Notes: a model not told the origin generated them from the letters alone. A stretch of DNA of 64,000 nucleotides from Staphylococcus kloosii (GCF_003019255.1 NZ_CP027846.1:2046001-2110000); one strand, 5' to 3'. Counted from the first letter of the stretch, positions 17,377 to 26,683 are shown. Numbers and translations: made by a program.

Positions 17377-17410
17377 TTAGGTTGACCTAACAATTATTTT
17401 TTAATATCCT
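17377..17410 (+). promoter_or_regulatory. mntH: mntH promoter overlapped by an MntR-type operator
   Basis: TTAGGT-TG-ACCTAA at 17377-17390 is an inverted repeat of the DtxR/MntR operator type. TTGACC inside it (17382-17387), a 17-base spacer and TATCCT (17405-17410) form a promoter 35 bases before the mntH start. Repressor binding would cover the -35 box. Manganese control of mntH through MntR is known in staphylococci; binding here is inferred. Confidence 0.7.
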
Positions 17411-17444
17411 TGATTTATTACAAAAATTAGTAAGTGGTGAAATT

Positions 17445-18779
17445 ATGACAGAGAGAGATAATGAAAAAAGCCTAAGTGAAATTAATAATACAGTATCCAT
17501 TAATACTGACGGTAAGTTTAGCCGTAAATTATTATCATTTTTAGGCCCCGGCTTGCTGATTGCAGTCGGTTATATGGATCCAGGTAATTGGATTACATCA
17601 ATGCAAGGCGGCGCACAATTTGGATATATGCTATTGTTCGTCATTTTACTATCAAGTTTAGCCGCTATGTTATTACAAAGTATGGCGGTACGTTTAGGCA
17701 TTGCTACCAACATGGATTTGGCACAAGCAACTAAACATTATTTAAATAAACCGTTTACCTATGTATTTTGGATTATTACTGAATTGGCAATTATTGCGAC
17801 TGATATTGCAGAGGTAATTGGTAGTGCAATCGCATTATACCTACTCTTTGATATTCCATTACTTGTAGGTTCAATTATTACAGTATTAGATGTATTTTTA
17901 TTACTATTTATTATGCATTTTGGTTTTAGAAAAATTGAAGCCATTGTCGGTACACTTATCTTTACTGTATTAATTATTTTCTTATTCGAGGTATATATCG
18001 CATCACCTTCTGTAACACATATGTTAAATGGTTTCGTACCACAGACAGAAATCATTACTAATAATAGTGCTTTATATATCGCTTTAGGTATCATTGGTGC
18101 GACAATTATGCCACATAATTTATATTTACATTCATCTATCGTACAGTCTCGTATGTATGATAGAAATGACGACAAAGCGAAGAAAAATGCTGTAAAATTC
18201 GCAACGCTAGACTCAAACATTCAACTTATCATTGCATTTGTTATCAATTGTCTATTATTAGTACTTGGTGCAGCATTATTCTATGGCGCTAATACGGAAC
18301 AATTAGGTGGTTTCTTTGATTTATACCACGCACTTAGAACTGAGCCAGCACTAGGTGCAACTATGGGTGCAATTATGAGTACGTTATTTGCCGTAGCCTT
18401 ATTAGCATCAGGTCAAAACTCAACAATCACTGGTACAATGGCTGGTCAAATTGTCATGGAAGGTTTTATTAATTTAAAAATTCCAAACTGGGCACGTAGA
18501 TTAATAACACGTGGTATAGCTATTTTACCAATTATCATTTGTTTAATTGTTTTCAAAAGTAATACAGAAAAAGTAGAACAATTATTAGTATTCTCACAAG
18601 TATTTTTAAGTATCGCTTTACCATTCTCTCTAGTACCATTACAATTGGCGACGAATGATAAAAAATTAATGGGCATATTTAAAAATAAACGTTGGGTAAA
18701 TATCATTAGTTGGTGCTTAATTGTAATTTTAAGTATTCTTAATGTTTACTTAATCGTTCAAACATTCCAAGAATTATAA
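17445..18779 (+). CDS. mntH: Nramp-family manganese/divalent metal importer
   Basis: The 444-residue, 11-segment proton-coupled metal transporter imports Mn2+ (and other divalent metals). The metal-site motifs are present: GYMDPGNWITS near residue 42 in segment 1 and MPHNLYLHSS near 223 in segment 6. ASGQNSTITGTMAGQ near 325 is also conserved. Length fits the family. The ATG at 17445 follows GTGGTGAAATT. It is monocistronic, with its own terminator and an MntR-type operator over the promoter, so it should be induced when manganese is low. Confidence 0.95.
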   Translation: MTERDNEKSLSEINNTVSINTDGKFSRKLLSFLGPGLLIAVGYMDPGNWITSMQGGAQFGYMLLFVILLSSLAAMLLQSMAVRLGIATNMDLAQATKHYLNKPFTYVFWIITELAIIATDIAEVIGSAIALYLLFDIPLLVGSIITVLDVFLLLFIMHFGFRKIEAIVGTLIFTVLIIFLFEVYIASPSVTHMLNGFVPQTEIITNNSALYIALGIIGATIMPHNLYLHSSIVQSRMYDRNDDKAKKNAVKFATLDSNIQLIIAFVINCLLLVLGAALFYGANTEQLGGFFDLYHALRTEPALGATMGAIMSTLFAVALLASGQNSTITGTMAGQIVMEGFINLKIPNWARRLITRGIAILPIIICLIVFKSNTEKVEQLLVFSQVFLSIALPFSLVPLQLATNDKKLMGIFKNKRWVNIISWCLIVILSILNVYLIVQTFQEL

Positions 18780-18821
18780 TCTCTATAATTACTTTAAACA
18801 TAAATTCTAATATTAAAATAC

Positions 18822-18855
18822 GAGAGCTAATCCATAATGGATTAGCTCTTTTATT
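18822..18855 (+). terminator. mntH: Terminator downstream of mntH
   Basis: GAGCTAATCCAT / ATGGATTAGCTC hairpin followed by TTTTAT. The roughly 110 bases between it and the next hairpin show nothing I can name. Confidence 0.8.
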
Positions 18856-18967
18856 TATATATAAATTTTGTATATGCTTTCCAAAAACAGAGAATCTTCA
18901 ACCGCTATTTTATCTAATTTTTAAAGTTATAAATGATGTATTGTGGCTCTAAAAAACTCATAAAAAA

Positions 18968-19000
18968 GAAAACGTCAATTTCAATAGAAATTGACGTTTA
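18968..19000 (-). terminator. Terminator of the long DUF4064 gene; copy 1 of a repeated stem
   Basis: Stem AAACGTCAATTTC / GAAATTGACGTTT. The minus strand gives a following T-run. The same stem sequence recurs at 47206 and 59592. Confidence 0.75.
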
Positions 19001-19039
19001 GTCTATAATCAGAAATATTTTATTTCAAACACTTCTATA

Positions 19040-20245
19040 TTATTTTTCTTTTTCGTCTGTAGTTGTAGTATCTTGGTTGTCAGAAGTTTTGTCTGTAACT
19101 TCTTTTTCTGTCTCTACGTCATCATGAGATGTCATTTTCTTACGTTCTTCATAATTCATACGACGTTGATTTACAGCACTTGGTTGTTGCTTACGTTTTT
19201 CTTTCATACGTTTTCTTAGTTCTTTTTTCTCTTGTTTGATTCTTGATTTTTCTTCGGCGCGTTCTTGTTTAAGACGTGCTTTTTCTTCAGCTTCTTCTTG
19301 TTTACGTCTCGCCTCTTCTTCTTGCTGTCGTTGACGCTCTGCTTCTTGACGTTCTAACTCTTCTTGAGAAGGTCCACGTTGGTAATCCGCTTCAGTATTT
19401 TCATCTTCTAGAGGAACTTCATCCTCTTGTTGTTTTTTATTTTTATAATTGTATTTAGCTTGTCTTGAAAGAACTTGTGGTTCTTCCTCAGCGTTAGGAT
19501 CACCATTTACTTGTCTTGCTACCTCAGAACTATATCCACCTCTACGCAATGAATTATAATCTTTAGTTTCTTCTTCATCTGAAGGTGTACTTTGTTGATC
19601 AACTGTAGTACTTTCATCAGCATTTCTACGCATTGTACTTGGCTCATCAGCTGGTTGATAATAGCTTGCTTCTTGATTACTTTTACGTTGTTTATAATCA
19701 TTTTGTTCTGGTTCTCTATCATAACCATGTCTAGATTGAGCATCTCTTTCATAATATCCATTGTCATAATATGCAGGTACTGTTTCAACCTTATCTTTTC
19801 TTGCAAACATCATAATTGCAACTATGATGAATAATACAGGAATGATTAATGGAACAAATAATACCATTAAAGGTAAAGTAACAATGGTAGCAATTAAGAA
19901 TAAGAATCCTGATAAAATTCTAATATTCATTGAAATTAGGGCTAAAAACGAAATTAATAAACAGATTATTAAATATACTATAATCGCCCATACTCCATTT
20001 TGTAACCAAATAACTGCTTGTGTTGTGTTTAAATTGTTATTGGCAAAAATTTGTTGTGCAAATTCATTCGCATTCAATGAACTCTCAAGTTTTTGTATTG
20101 ATGTATCACTACTAAATGATACGAGTGCGATAAACATTGTAGCAATGGTTAAAAGCAGTAAGAAAATCCAACTTAACCATCCTAGTACTTTTTCTGTTAA
20201 TCGACTTACAGGACGTCTAACTTGCGTAAATTGCTCTCCTGACAT
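19040..20245 (-). CDS. DUF4064-like membrane protein with long charged tail
   Basis: A 401-residue protein. Residues 1-150 hold four hydrophobic segments related to those of the 161-residue protein at 16794. Residues 150-401 form a hydrophilic tail: a Tyr/Asp/Gln-rich stretch, then a strongly charged predicted coiled coil (repeated E-x-x-R/K patterns such as EEARRKQEEAEEKARLKQE near 307), then an acidic Thr-rich end. The start is the ATG at 20245 (MSGEQFTQVRR) with AAGGAG about 10 bases upstream; the earlier frame extension runs through that site. Counterparts exist in S. aureus without a known function. A scaffold or envelope role is only a guess. Confidence 0.75.
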   Translation of the reverse strand: MSGEQFTQVRRPVSRLTEKVLGWLSWIFLLLLTIATMFIALVSFSSDTSIQKLESSLNANEFAQQIFANNNLNTTQAVIWLQNGVWAIIVYLIICLLISFLALISMNIRILSGFLFLIATIVTLPLMVLFVPLIIPVLFIIVAIMMFARKDKVETVPAYYDNGYYERDAQSRHGYDREPEQNDYKQRKSNQEASYYQPADEPSTMRRNADESTTVDQQSTPSDEEETKDYNSLRRGGYSSEVARQVNGDPNAEEEPQVLSRQAKYNYKNKKQQEDEVPLEDENTEADYQRGPSQEELERQEAERQRQQEEEARRKQEEAEEKARLKQERAEEKSRIKQEKKELRKRMKEKRKQQPSAVNQRRMNYEERKKMTSHDDVETEKEVTDKTSDNQDTTTTDEKEK

Positions 20246-20318
20246 GTACTTACAACTCCTTACATTACTAGTCAACCCATTATATCGAACTATAGCAAAA
20301 ATAACTACTAACTGTCAT

Positions 20319-21392
20319 CTATTTTAATGACATTTTGAAGTTTAAAAATCTTTCGTTATAATCGCTTAACGTTTGTTTACCTAAATCTTGATAAACTTCT
20401 AATTTGTGTTGTTCCTTTTTAGATGGATAGAATCGTTTATCATTTTTAACATCGTTCGGTAATTTATTTCTAGCTGCTTTATTTGGTGTTGCATATCCAA
20501 CCCATTCAGTATTTTGTTTGTTGTTGCGCTCATTTAATAAGAAATTCATAAATTTATAAGCGCCTTTTTTATTTTGTGCTGTCTTAGGAATAACCATATT
20601 ATCAAACCATAGATTAGATCCCTCTTTAGGTACTACGTAATCAAATTCATTACTATCTTGAACAATTGGTGCAGCCACACCACTCCATACAACAGCTACA
20701 TTAGCTTCATGTTGCTCTAACATCATTGTTATTTCATCTCCAACGACACCTTTAATTTGTGGCTCTAAATGTGTTAAATCTTGTTGTGCTTCATTTAGAT
20801 GTTGTGGATTATTATCATTCAAACTATAACCTAATTTATTGAGCGACAGACCCATAATTTCTCGTGCGCCATCTACTAACAGTATATCATTTGCATACTT
20901 TTTCTTGTAAAGACTTTGCCAAGAACTAAAATCATCATGTGGATATGCTTTTTTGTTATAAACGATACCTACCGTTCCAAAAAAGTATGGTACGGAATAT
21001 TTATTATTTCTATCAAAAGGCATATCCAAATAATTTTTATCTAAATTTTTCATATTCGGTATCTTTTGGTGATCAAGCGGTAACAATAAATTTTCACGTT
21101 TCATTTTTTGAACGGTATATTCACTTGGAAAGGCAACGTCGTAATTTGTTCCACCGTTACGAATTTTTGCTTCCATAGCTTCATTTGAATCAAAAGTTTC
21201 ATATACTACTTTGATACCCGTCTCTTTTTCAAACTTTTTAATAAGTGCTGGGTCGATATATTCACCCCAATTATAGACATTAATCTTTTCGCCACTCTTT
21301 GATTTATCTTTCGCAGTGAACTTATGACTAATGTATAAGCAAAGCAAGCCAACTACGATAGCAACAATAACTAATTGTAATACGCGTTTCAT
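20319..21392 (-). CDS. potD: Spermidine/putrescine ABC transporter, substrate-binding protein
   Basis: The 357-residue PotD-type binding protein has an N-terminal hydrophobic signal segment (residues 5-23) without a clear lipobox, so it is probably kept by a signal anchor. The mature part begins INVYNWGEYIDPALIKKFE, which is typical of the family. Later hallmarks are DVAFPSEYTVQKM, VPYFFGTVGIVYNKKAY and VVWSGVAAPI. It delivers polyamines to PotBC. It is the last gene of the regulator-potABCD operon; its ATG overlaps the potC stop by one base. Confidence 0.92.
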   Translation of the reverse strand: MKRVLQLVIVAIVVGLLCLYISHKFTAKDKSKSGEKINVYNWGEYIDPALIKKFEKETGIKVVYETFDSNEAMEAKIRNGGTNYDVAFPSEYTVQKMKRENLLLPLDHQKIPNMKNLDKNYLDMPFDRNNKYSVPYFFGTVGIVYNKKAYPHDDFSSWQSLYKKKYANDILLVDGAREIMGLSLNKLGYSLNDNNPQHLNEAQQDLTHLEPQIKGVVGDEITMMLEQHEANVAVVWSGVAAPIVQDSNEFDYVVPKEGSNLWFDNMVIPKTAQNKKGAYKFMNFLLNERNNKQNTEWVGYATPNKAARNKLPNDVKNDKRFYPSKKEQHKLEVYQDLGKQTLSDYNERFLNFKMSLK

Positions 21393-22210
21393 TATTGTAC
21401 ACCTCGCTTACTCTGTTGTTTTCGTTTTATCATGTGTAGAACAAAATAATAACCAACAACACCTATTAAAATAACGACAAATAACAACGTCGAAATAGCA
21501 TTTATTTCCATACTTATCCCTTTTCTTGCCATAGCATAAACTTCAACGGATAATACACTAAATCCATTTCCTGTTACGAAGAAACTAACTGTAAAATCAT
21601 CTAGTGAGTATGTTAATGCCATGAAGAAGCCGCCTAAAATGCCTGGTAATAATTGTGGTAACATAATATTACTTAATACTTGGTACTCATTAGCGCCTAA
21701 ATCACGAGCCGCATGAAGCATGTTGTCATTCATTTCATAAAGTCTTGGTAATACAATAATAACTACAATGGGTATACAGAATGCAATATGAGATACTAGC
21801 ACGGTCGTGAATCCTAGACCTAAACCTGTGATATGACCTATCGCTGTAAACATAATTAAAAATGATGCACCTATCACTACATCAGACGACACCATTAACA
21901 CATTATTTAATGTTAACAGCGATACTTTCATCTTTTTATTTCTTAAGTGATAAAGTGCTATTGCACCCATTGTCCCAATTACTGTTGATACGGAAGCAGC
22001 AATTAGTGCAACTGCTATCGTATTAAAAATAACCGACATCAATCTATCATTTTGAAATAATGATTTATAATGTTCTAACGTAAAACCATCGAAATGAATC
22101 ATATTCCCAGCTGAATTAAAAGAATAAATCATTAGAAAAATGATGGGAGCATATAATAATGCAACTAAAATTCCTATATAAAGTTTGCCATACCATTTCA
22201 TTTGATTCAC
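21392..22210 (-). CDS. potC: Spermidine/putrescine ABC transporter permease PotC
   Basis: A 272-residue inner-membrane permease with six predicted segments. The cytoplasmic loop that contacts the ATPase is visible as AARDLGANEYQVLSNIMLP (about 168-186), the EAA motif of binding-protein-dependent permeases. It pairs with PotB. It starts within the end of potB (4-base overlap), with binding site AAAAGGGTGA. Confidence 0.93.
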   Translation of the reverse strand: MNQMKWYGKLYIGILVALLYAPIIFLMIYSFNSAGNMIHFDGFTLEHYKSLFQNDRLMSVIFNTIAVALIAASVSTVIGTMGAIALYHLRNKKMKVSLLTLNNVLMVSSDVVIGASFLIMFTAIGHITGLGLGFTTVLVSHIAFCIPIVVIIVLPRLYEMNDNMLHAARDLGANEYQVLSNIMLPQLLPGILGGFFMALTYSLDDFTVSFFVTGNGFSVLSVEVYAMARKGISMEINAISTLLFVVILIGVVGYYFVLHMIKRKQQSKRGVQ

Positions 22211-23010
22211 CCTTTTCCGTTCGATGATTTAGAATTCGTAATTACTAATATAAAGGCCATAAAGACTATTAGGAATAACGCGATAGTTGACCCCATACCG
22301 TAATTTTGAATAACTAAAAATTGTTCTTCAATAGAAGTACCGATATTAATAACTTTATTACCAGCAATTAATCTAGTTATCATAAATAAAGATAGTGCAG
22401 GAATAAATGTTACTTGAATACCTGTCAATATTCCTTGCTTCGTTAAAGGCAAAATCACTTTACGAAACGTTGTAAAAGGACTTGCGCCTAAATCTTTAGC
22501 AGCTTGCAACAAGTTATTTGGAATATCTTTCATACTATTAAAGATAGGTAAAATCATAAATGGTATATAAATATAAGTAGCTACAATTAGAAATGCTGGC
22601 GTAGTAAATAATAAATGCGCTTTAGGCAAATGTAGTATATTTAACAATTGATTTATAATACCATCATGACTGAAAAGTCCAATAAATGCATAAGTCTTCA
22701 GTAGTAAATTTATCCAAGTAGGAATAATGAGTATCAGTAACCATAAATTTTGATTTTTGGAAGCTTTAATAAAATACGCGGCTGGATAACTAACGAGTAA
22801 CGTCAATAATGTGATTGCAATTGCATAAATCACTGAGTCCCAAATCATTGATAAATATTTCATAGACAGTATTTGTTTATAATTACTAAAACTAAAATGA
22901 CCATTAATATCGATAAAAGAAAAATACACAAGCAATATTACTGGTACGATGATAAACAACACCATCCATAATAAATATGGAATGAATAAAAAGTTAGATA
23001 TTTTACGCAT
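22207..23010 (-). CDS. potB: Spermidine/putrescine ABC transporter permease PotB
   Basis: A 267-residue permease with six segments and an EAA loop AAKDLGASPFTTFRKVILP (about 170-188). The ATG at 23010 (MRKISNFLF) is chosen because GAGGAG, within the end of potA, lies 8 bases upstream. An in-frame extension to 23064 would lie wholly inside potA. The 8-base overlap with potA points to coupled translation. Confidence 0.92.
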   Translation of the reverse strand: MRKISNFLFIPYLLWMVLFIIVPVILLVYFSFIDINGHFSFSNYKQILSMKYLSMIWDSVIYAIAITLLTLLVSYPAAYFIKASKNQNLWLLILIIPTWINLLLKTYAFIGLFSHDGIINQLLNILHLPKAHLLFTTPAFLIVATYIYIPFMILPIFNSMKDIPNNLLQAAKDLGASPFTTFRKVILPLTKQGILTGIQVTFIPALSLFMITRLIAGNKVINIGTSIEEQFLVIQNYGMGSTIALFLIVFMAFILVITNSKSSNGKG

Positions 23011-24097
23011 TGTCTTGCTCCTCATAACTTTCGATTCGTTTATCGAATTCTTCTTCACTTTCACCAGGCACCATTATATGAATAGCTTCAGGATCAAAAT
23101 AAAGACCGACTTTGCTACCAATATCGGCTTTTTTAGTCGTGTGTATCACCCATTCGTATCCTTTTCTATCTATACAACAAATTTCGTAATGTACGCCTCT
23201 AAATAACATTGAATCAACTGTCACTTCAAACAAACCTTGCTCGGCTTCTATTAATGAAATATCTTCCGGACGTATAACAACTTCAACATTTTTACCTGAA
23301 GGAATACCCATATCTACACAATCAAAATCTTGTCCATAGATATTAACAACATAGTCACGTTGCATTGTGCCTTTGACAATATTAGATTCACCAATAAAAT
23401 CAGCAACAAATCGATTAACTGGTTCATCATATATATCGATAGGCGTTCCGAATTGTTGAATTTTGCCATCTTTCATAACAAAAATATAATCACTTAACGC
23501 TAATGCCTCTTCTTGATCATGTGTAACAAAAATAAATGTAATACCTAAGCGAGATTGGATTTCTCTTAGTTCATATTGCATTTCTGTACGTAATTTTAAA
23601 TCTAGAGCAGACAACGATTCATCTAATAATAGTATTTCAGGTTCATTTACAATCGCACGTGCAATTGCGACACGTTGTTTTTGTCCTCCGCTCATATCAT
23701 CAATACGTTTATTTTCATATCCACTTAATTTAACCAATTTCAAAGCTTCTTTTACTTTAGCTTCAATCTTTGGTTTACTCATTTTTTTGAGTTTCAGTCC
23801 AAATGCGATATTTTCAAACACATTCAAATGTGGAAATAGAGCGTAATCTTGAAATACTGTGTTTACTTTACGCTTATTGGCAGCAATATTGGTCATAGAT
23901 TTATTTTGATAGATAATATCTCCACTATCTGGTTGTTCAAAACCTGCAATTAATTTTAGAATTGTAGTTTTTCCGCAACCTGAAGGCCCTAATAAGGTAT
24001 AAAAAAAGCCTGATTCAATGTCTATATCTATTTCATTTAAAATTTGTTCATCATTATAACCTTTACTGACAGATTTAAAAGATAATAACGGCTTCAT
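23003..24097 (-). CDS. potA: Spermidine/putrescine ABC transporter ATPase PotA
   Basis: The 364-residue ABC ATPase drives polyamine import. Walker A GPSGCGKTT near residue 37, Q-loop FQDYALFPH near 82, signature MSGGQKQR near 134, Walker B LLLDESLSALD near 155 and the switch His in THDQEEA near 189 are all present. The C-terminal third is a TOBE/regulatory region (VVIRPEDISL). The ATG follows AGGAGGACAAGAA and lies 11 bases after the regulator gene. Confidence 0.95.
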   Translation of the reverse strand: MKPLLSFKSVSKGYNDEQILNEIDIDIESGFFYTLLGPSGCGKTTILKLIAGFEQPDSGDIIYQNKSMTNIAANKRKVNTVFQDYALFPHLNVFENIAFGLKLKKMSKPKIEAKVKEALKLVKLSGYENKRIDDMSGGQKQRVAIARAIVNEPEILLLDESLSALDLKLRTEMQYELREIQSRLGITFIFVTHDQEEALALSDYIFVMKDGKIQQFGTPIDIYDEPVNRFVADFIGESNIVKGTMQRDYVVNIYGQDFDCVDMGIPSGKNVEVVIRPEDISLIEAEQGLFEVTVDSMLFRGVHYEICCIDRKGYEWVIHTTKKADIGSKVGLYFDPEAIHIMVPGESEEEFDKRIESYEEQDNA

Positions 24098-24108
24098 TTC
24101 TTGTCCTC

Positions 24109-24648
24109 CTATAAATATGATGCAGTAGCAACGATGATTGCTTTCGCTGTATGTTCACTACAATTAAACAATCTATGCTTGTCATTTGCTTTAAAATATA
24201 ACGCATCTCCCTGTTGCGCTTGATAAACTTTTGTTCCGAGTTCTAACGTTATTGCACCTTCCATACAAAAAATAAAAGTGTCAGAGTTAGACGGATTAAA
24301 ATTTTTATAAGTTGCTTGTGGTTTTAACGTCAGCATCAATGGTTCCATATCGAATTCATTAGATTGCGTAACTAACCAATTTAAAATATAACCTTTATCA
24401 TATTCGTCATAAACAACTTGTGATTCTTGTGGGTATAAGACCTTTTCTTCTTGCTTTTGTTTAAAAAACTCGCTTGGAGAAGTTCCTAGCACTTCTAAAA
24501 TGGATAAAAAAGTTTCCATACTTGGCGAAGCATGTTGGCTTTCAATTTGAGAAATGTAACCTTTAGATAAATCGGTGCGTTCGGCCAATTCTTCTTGTGT
24601 TAAGTTTTTAATCTTACGTAAATTTTTAAGTTTTATTCCAATATTCAT
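24109..24648 (-). CDS. XRE-cupin transcriptional regulator of the pot operon
   Basis: A 179-residue two-domain regulator: an N-terminal helix-turn-helix (LRKIKNLTQEELAERTDLS then GYISQIESQHASPS, residues 8-44) and a C-terminal cupin (about 110-175, with FIFCMEGAITLELG and GDALYFKANDKHRLFNCSE). It is the PuuR-like layout in which the cupin senses a small molecule. As first gene of the potABCD unit it probably senses polyamines and controls that operon and itself. The ATG at 24648 has GGGTGAG 4-5 bases upstream; the GTG at 24657 lies inside that site. Confidence 0.85.
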   Translation of the reverse strand: MNIGIKLKNLRKIKNLTQEELAERTDLSKGYISQIESQHASPSMETFLSILEVLGTSPSEFFKQKQEEKVLYPQESQVVYDEYDKGYILNWLVTQSNEFDMEPLMLTLKPQATYKNFNPSNSDTFIFCMEGAITLELGTKVYQAQQGDALYFKANDKHRLFNCSEHTAKAIIVATASYL

Positions 24649-24699
24649 TGTACTCACCCATCAAGTTGTATATATTCCAGTAAAAATTACCAAATAAAA

Positions 24700-24772
24700 A
24701 AGAGCTATACTTTGTTTACTTTTATCAAACTTTTTGTTTAATGCTTAATAAAAATATCAAAGTATAGTTCAA
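24700..24772 (-). terminator. Terminator downstream of the UPF0223 gene
   Basis: Arms GAGCTATACTTTG (24702-24714) and CAAAGTATAGTTC (24758-24770) with a 43-base AT-rich loop. The minus strand continues in T6. It separates the UPF0223 gene from the pot regulator. Confidence 0.6.
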
Positions 24773-24782
24773 ATAACAATAC

Positions 24783-25061
24783 TTATTTTTGATTTGTCGA
24801 TATATTTTTTTTATCTGGATTTTCTTGTGCATATTTTACTGCTTTAAAACTATTATAGCCACTACCTTTTTCAAATTCTTTAAAGATCTGTTTTTCCTCC
24901 GCCTTACCAGGAACGATACTTTTGAATTTGCGATATTGCTCGATAAGATAATCTCTTTCTACTTGTTGTTCATAAAAAGCTTCAATCGCATTAAAAAAAG
25001 TAACGACAGTGACCATTTCATCGTTTGTCCAATCTAAATCAATAGGATAATGATATTCCAT
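24783..25061 (-). CDS. UPF0223 family protein
   Basis: The 92-residue soluble protein starts MEYHYPIDLDWTNDEMVTVV and contains YRKFKSIVPGKAEEKQIFKEFE, the UPF0223/YktA family signature. Function is unknown. The ATG at 25061 sits 6 bases after AAGGAGG; the GTG at 25067 overlaps that site. It lies between pdhD and the pot operon, as in S. aureus. Confidence 0.85.
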   Translation of the reverse strand: MEYHYPIDLDWTNDEMVTVVTFFNAIEAFYEQQVERDYLIEQYRKFKSIVPGKAEEKQIFKEFEKGSGYNSFKAVKYAQENPDKKNISTNQK

Positions 25062-25084
25062 TTTCACCCTCCTTTAATAAAAAA

Positions 25085-25205
25085 GGAGCAGGACAGAAAT
25101 CTTATTTGTATAAGAAGATTTTTTAGTCCCGCCCCGACAAAGATGACTAAAGTTGAAAGACGCATGATACAAGCACATTTTCAGTTCAGTCATACTACTG
25201 CTTAT
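25085..25205. repeat. Staphylococcal intergenic repeat block
   Basis: A non-coding block with AGCAGGACAGAAATCTT, the inverted AAGATTTTTTAGTCCCG, and a second symmetric part with arms ATGACT and AGTCAT. It resembles dispersed repeats I remember from saprophyticus-type staphylococci and is related to the GGGACA words at 5416 and 6118. Only one full copy is in the window, so repetition itself is not shown here. Confidence 0.45.
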
Positions 25206-25213
25206 ATAAAAAT

Positions 25214-25246
25214 AGAGTCTGGAGAAAATATTATGCTCCAGACTCT
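25214..25246 (-). terminator. pdhD: Terminator of the pdh operon
   Basis: Perfect 11-base arms AGAGTCTGGAG / CTCCAGACTCT with an 11-base loop. The minus strand continues into T-rich ATTTTTAT. It lies 28 bases after the pdhD stop. Confidence 0.8.
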
Positions 25247-25273
25247 GTTAACTCTATAAATGTAAGCTGTTAA

Positions 25274-26680
25274 TTACATAGTGTGAATAGGTAAACCTAA
25301 TGCTTTTTCAGCAGCTTCCATTGACATTTCACCTAATGTTGGGTGAGCATGTACTGTTAATGCTAAGTCTTCAGCATTCATTCCTGCTTCGATAGCTAAA
25401 CCTAATTCAGAAATAATGTCAGAAGCACCAGTACCTACTACTTGAGCACCTACTAAAGTGTTGTCTTCTTTAAGTGTTAATAATTTTACGAAACCAGTAG
25501 TATCGTCTAATGATAACGCACGACCATTAGCTGCGAATGGGAATTTAGAAGCTTTAACTTGTAATCCTTCTTCTTTAGCTTGGTCTTCTGTATAACCTAC
25601 TTGAGCTAATTCTGGCTCAGTGAAACATACTGCAGGCATACCAATGTAATCTACTTCAGAAGCTTCTCCAGCAATTACTTCAGCTGCAACTTTAGCTTCG
25701 TAGCTTGCTTTATGAGCTAATGGTAAACCAGGTACGATATCACCAATTGCAAAGATATTATCGACAGAAGTACGGCTTTGTTTGTCTACTTCTAATAATC
25801 CACGATCAGCAAATTTTAAGCCAAGTTCTTCTAAGCCTAATTCGTCTGTATTTGGACGACGGCCTACAGTAACTAATACGTAGTCTGCTTCGATACTTTG
25901 TTCTTCACCATTAACTTCGTAAGTTACTGTTACACCATTTTCTGATTCATCAGCTGATTTAGCCATTGCTTCAGTAACGATTTCGACACCTTTTTCTTTC
26001 ATACCTTTTTTAACAGGTTGAGTCATTTGTTTTTCGAAACCGCCTAAAATGTCTTTAGCACCTTCTAAAATAGTAACTTCAGAACCAAAGTTAGCGAATG
26101 CTGTACCAAGTTCAGAACCGATATAACCGCCACCAACAACAACAAGTTTACCAGGAACTTCTTGTAAGTTTAATGCGCCAGTTGAATCGATAACGCGGTT
26201 ACCAAATTTGAAATTAGGAATTTCAATTGGTCTAGAACCAGTAGCAATAATAGCATTTTTGAAATTGTAAGTTTGAGCGCTCTTGTCGTCCATAACACGT
26301 AAGCTGTTATTATCAACGAAATAAGCTTCACCTTTTACGATTTCAACTTTATTACCTTTTAATAGTCCTTCAACGCCACCAGTTAATTTGTTAACAACTG
26401 ATTCTTTGAATTCTTGAACTTTGTCAAATTTAAGTGATACGCTTTCAGCGATTACACCTAAGTTTTCAGAATGTTGTGCTTCACTGTAACGGTGAGAAGC
26501 GTGTAATAAAGCTTTTGAAGGAATACATCCAACGTTAAGACATACGCCACCTAAGTTACCTTTTTCTACGATTGTTACTTTTTGACCTAATTGTGCTGCG
26601 CGGATTGCTGCAACATAACCCCCTGGTCCTGCTCCAATTACAATAGTATCAGTTTCAATTGGGAAATCTCCAACTACCAT
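25274..26680 (-). CDS. pdhD: Dihydrolipoyl dehydrogenase (E3)
   Basis: The 468-residue flavoprotein reoxidises dihydrolipoamide of the pyruvate dehydrogenase complex with NAD+. FAD-binding GAGPGGYVAAIRAAQLG is near residue 16, the redox disulfide GGVCLNVGCIPSKA near 45, NAD-binding VVGGGYIGSELG near 182, FAD contact FAIGDIV near 310 and the active-site His-Glu pair in HAHPTLGEMSMEAAEKA near 445. It is the last gene of pdhABCD, 3 bases after pdhC. Confidence 0.97.
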   Translation of the reverse strand: MVVGDFPIETDTIVIGAGPGGYVAAIRAAQLGQKVTIVEKGNLGGVCLNVGCIPSKALLHASHRYSEAQHSENLGVIAESVSLKFDKVQEFKESVVNKLTGGVEGLLKGNKVEIVKGEAYFVDNNSLRVMDDKSAQTYNFKNAIIATGSRPIEIPNFKFGNRVIDSTGALNLQEVPGKLVVVGGGYIGSELGTAFANFGSEVTILEGAKDILGGFEKQMTQPVKKGMKEKGVEIVTEAMAKSADESENGVTVTYEVNGEEQSIEADYVLVTVGRRPNTDELGLEELGLKFADRGLLEVDKQSRTSVDNIFAIGDIVPGLPLAHKASYEAKVAAEVIAGEASEVDYIGMPAVCFTEPELAQVGYTEDQAKEEGLQVKASKFPFAANGRALSLDDTTGFVKLLTLKEDNTLVGAQVVGTGASDIISELGLAIEAGMNAEDLALTVHAHPTLGEMSMEAAEKALGLPIHTM

Positions 26681-26683
26681 GTT

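Noticed and set aside
19519..19806. Open frame inside the long DUF4064 gene
   Set aside because: It arises from the repetitive charged tail in another frame; no binding site or family match.
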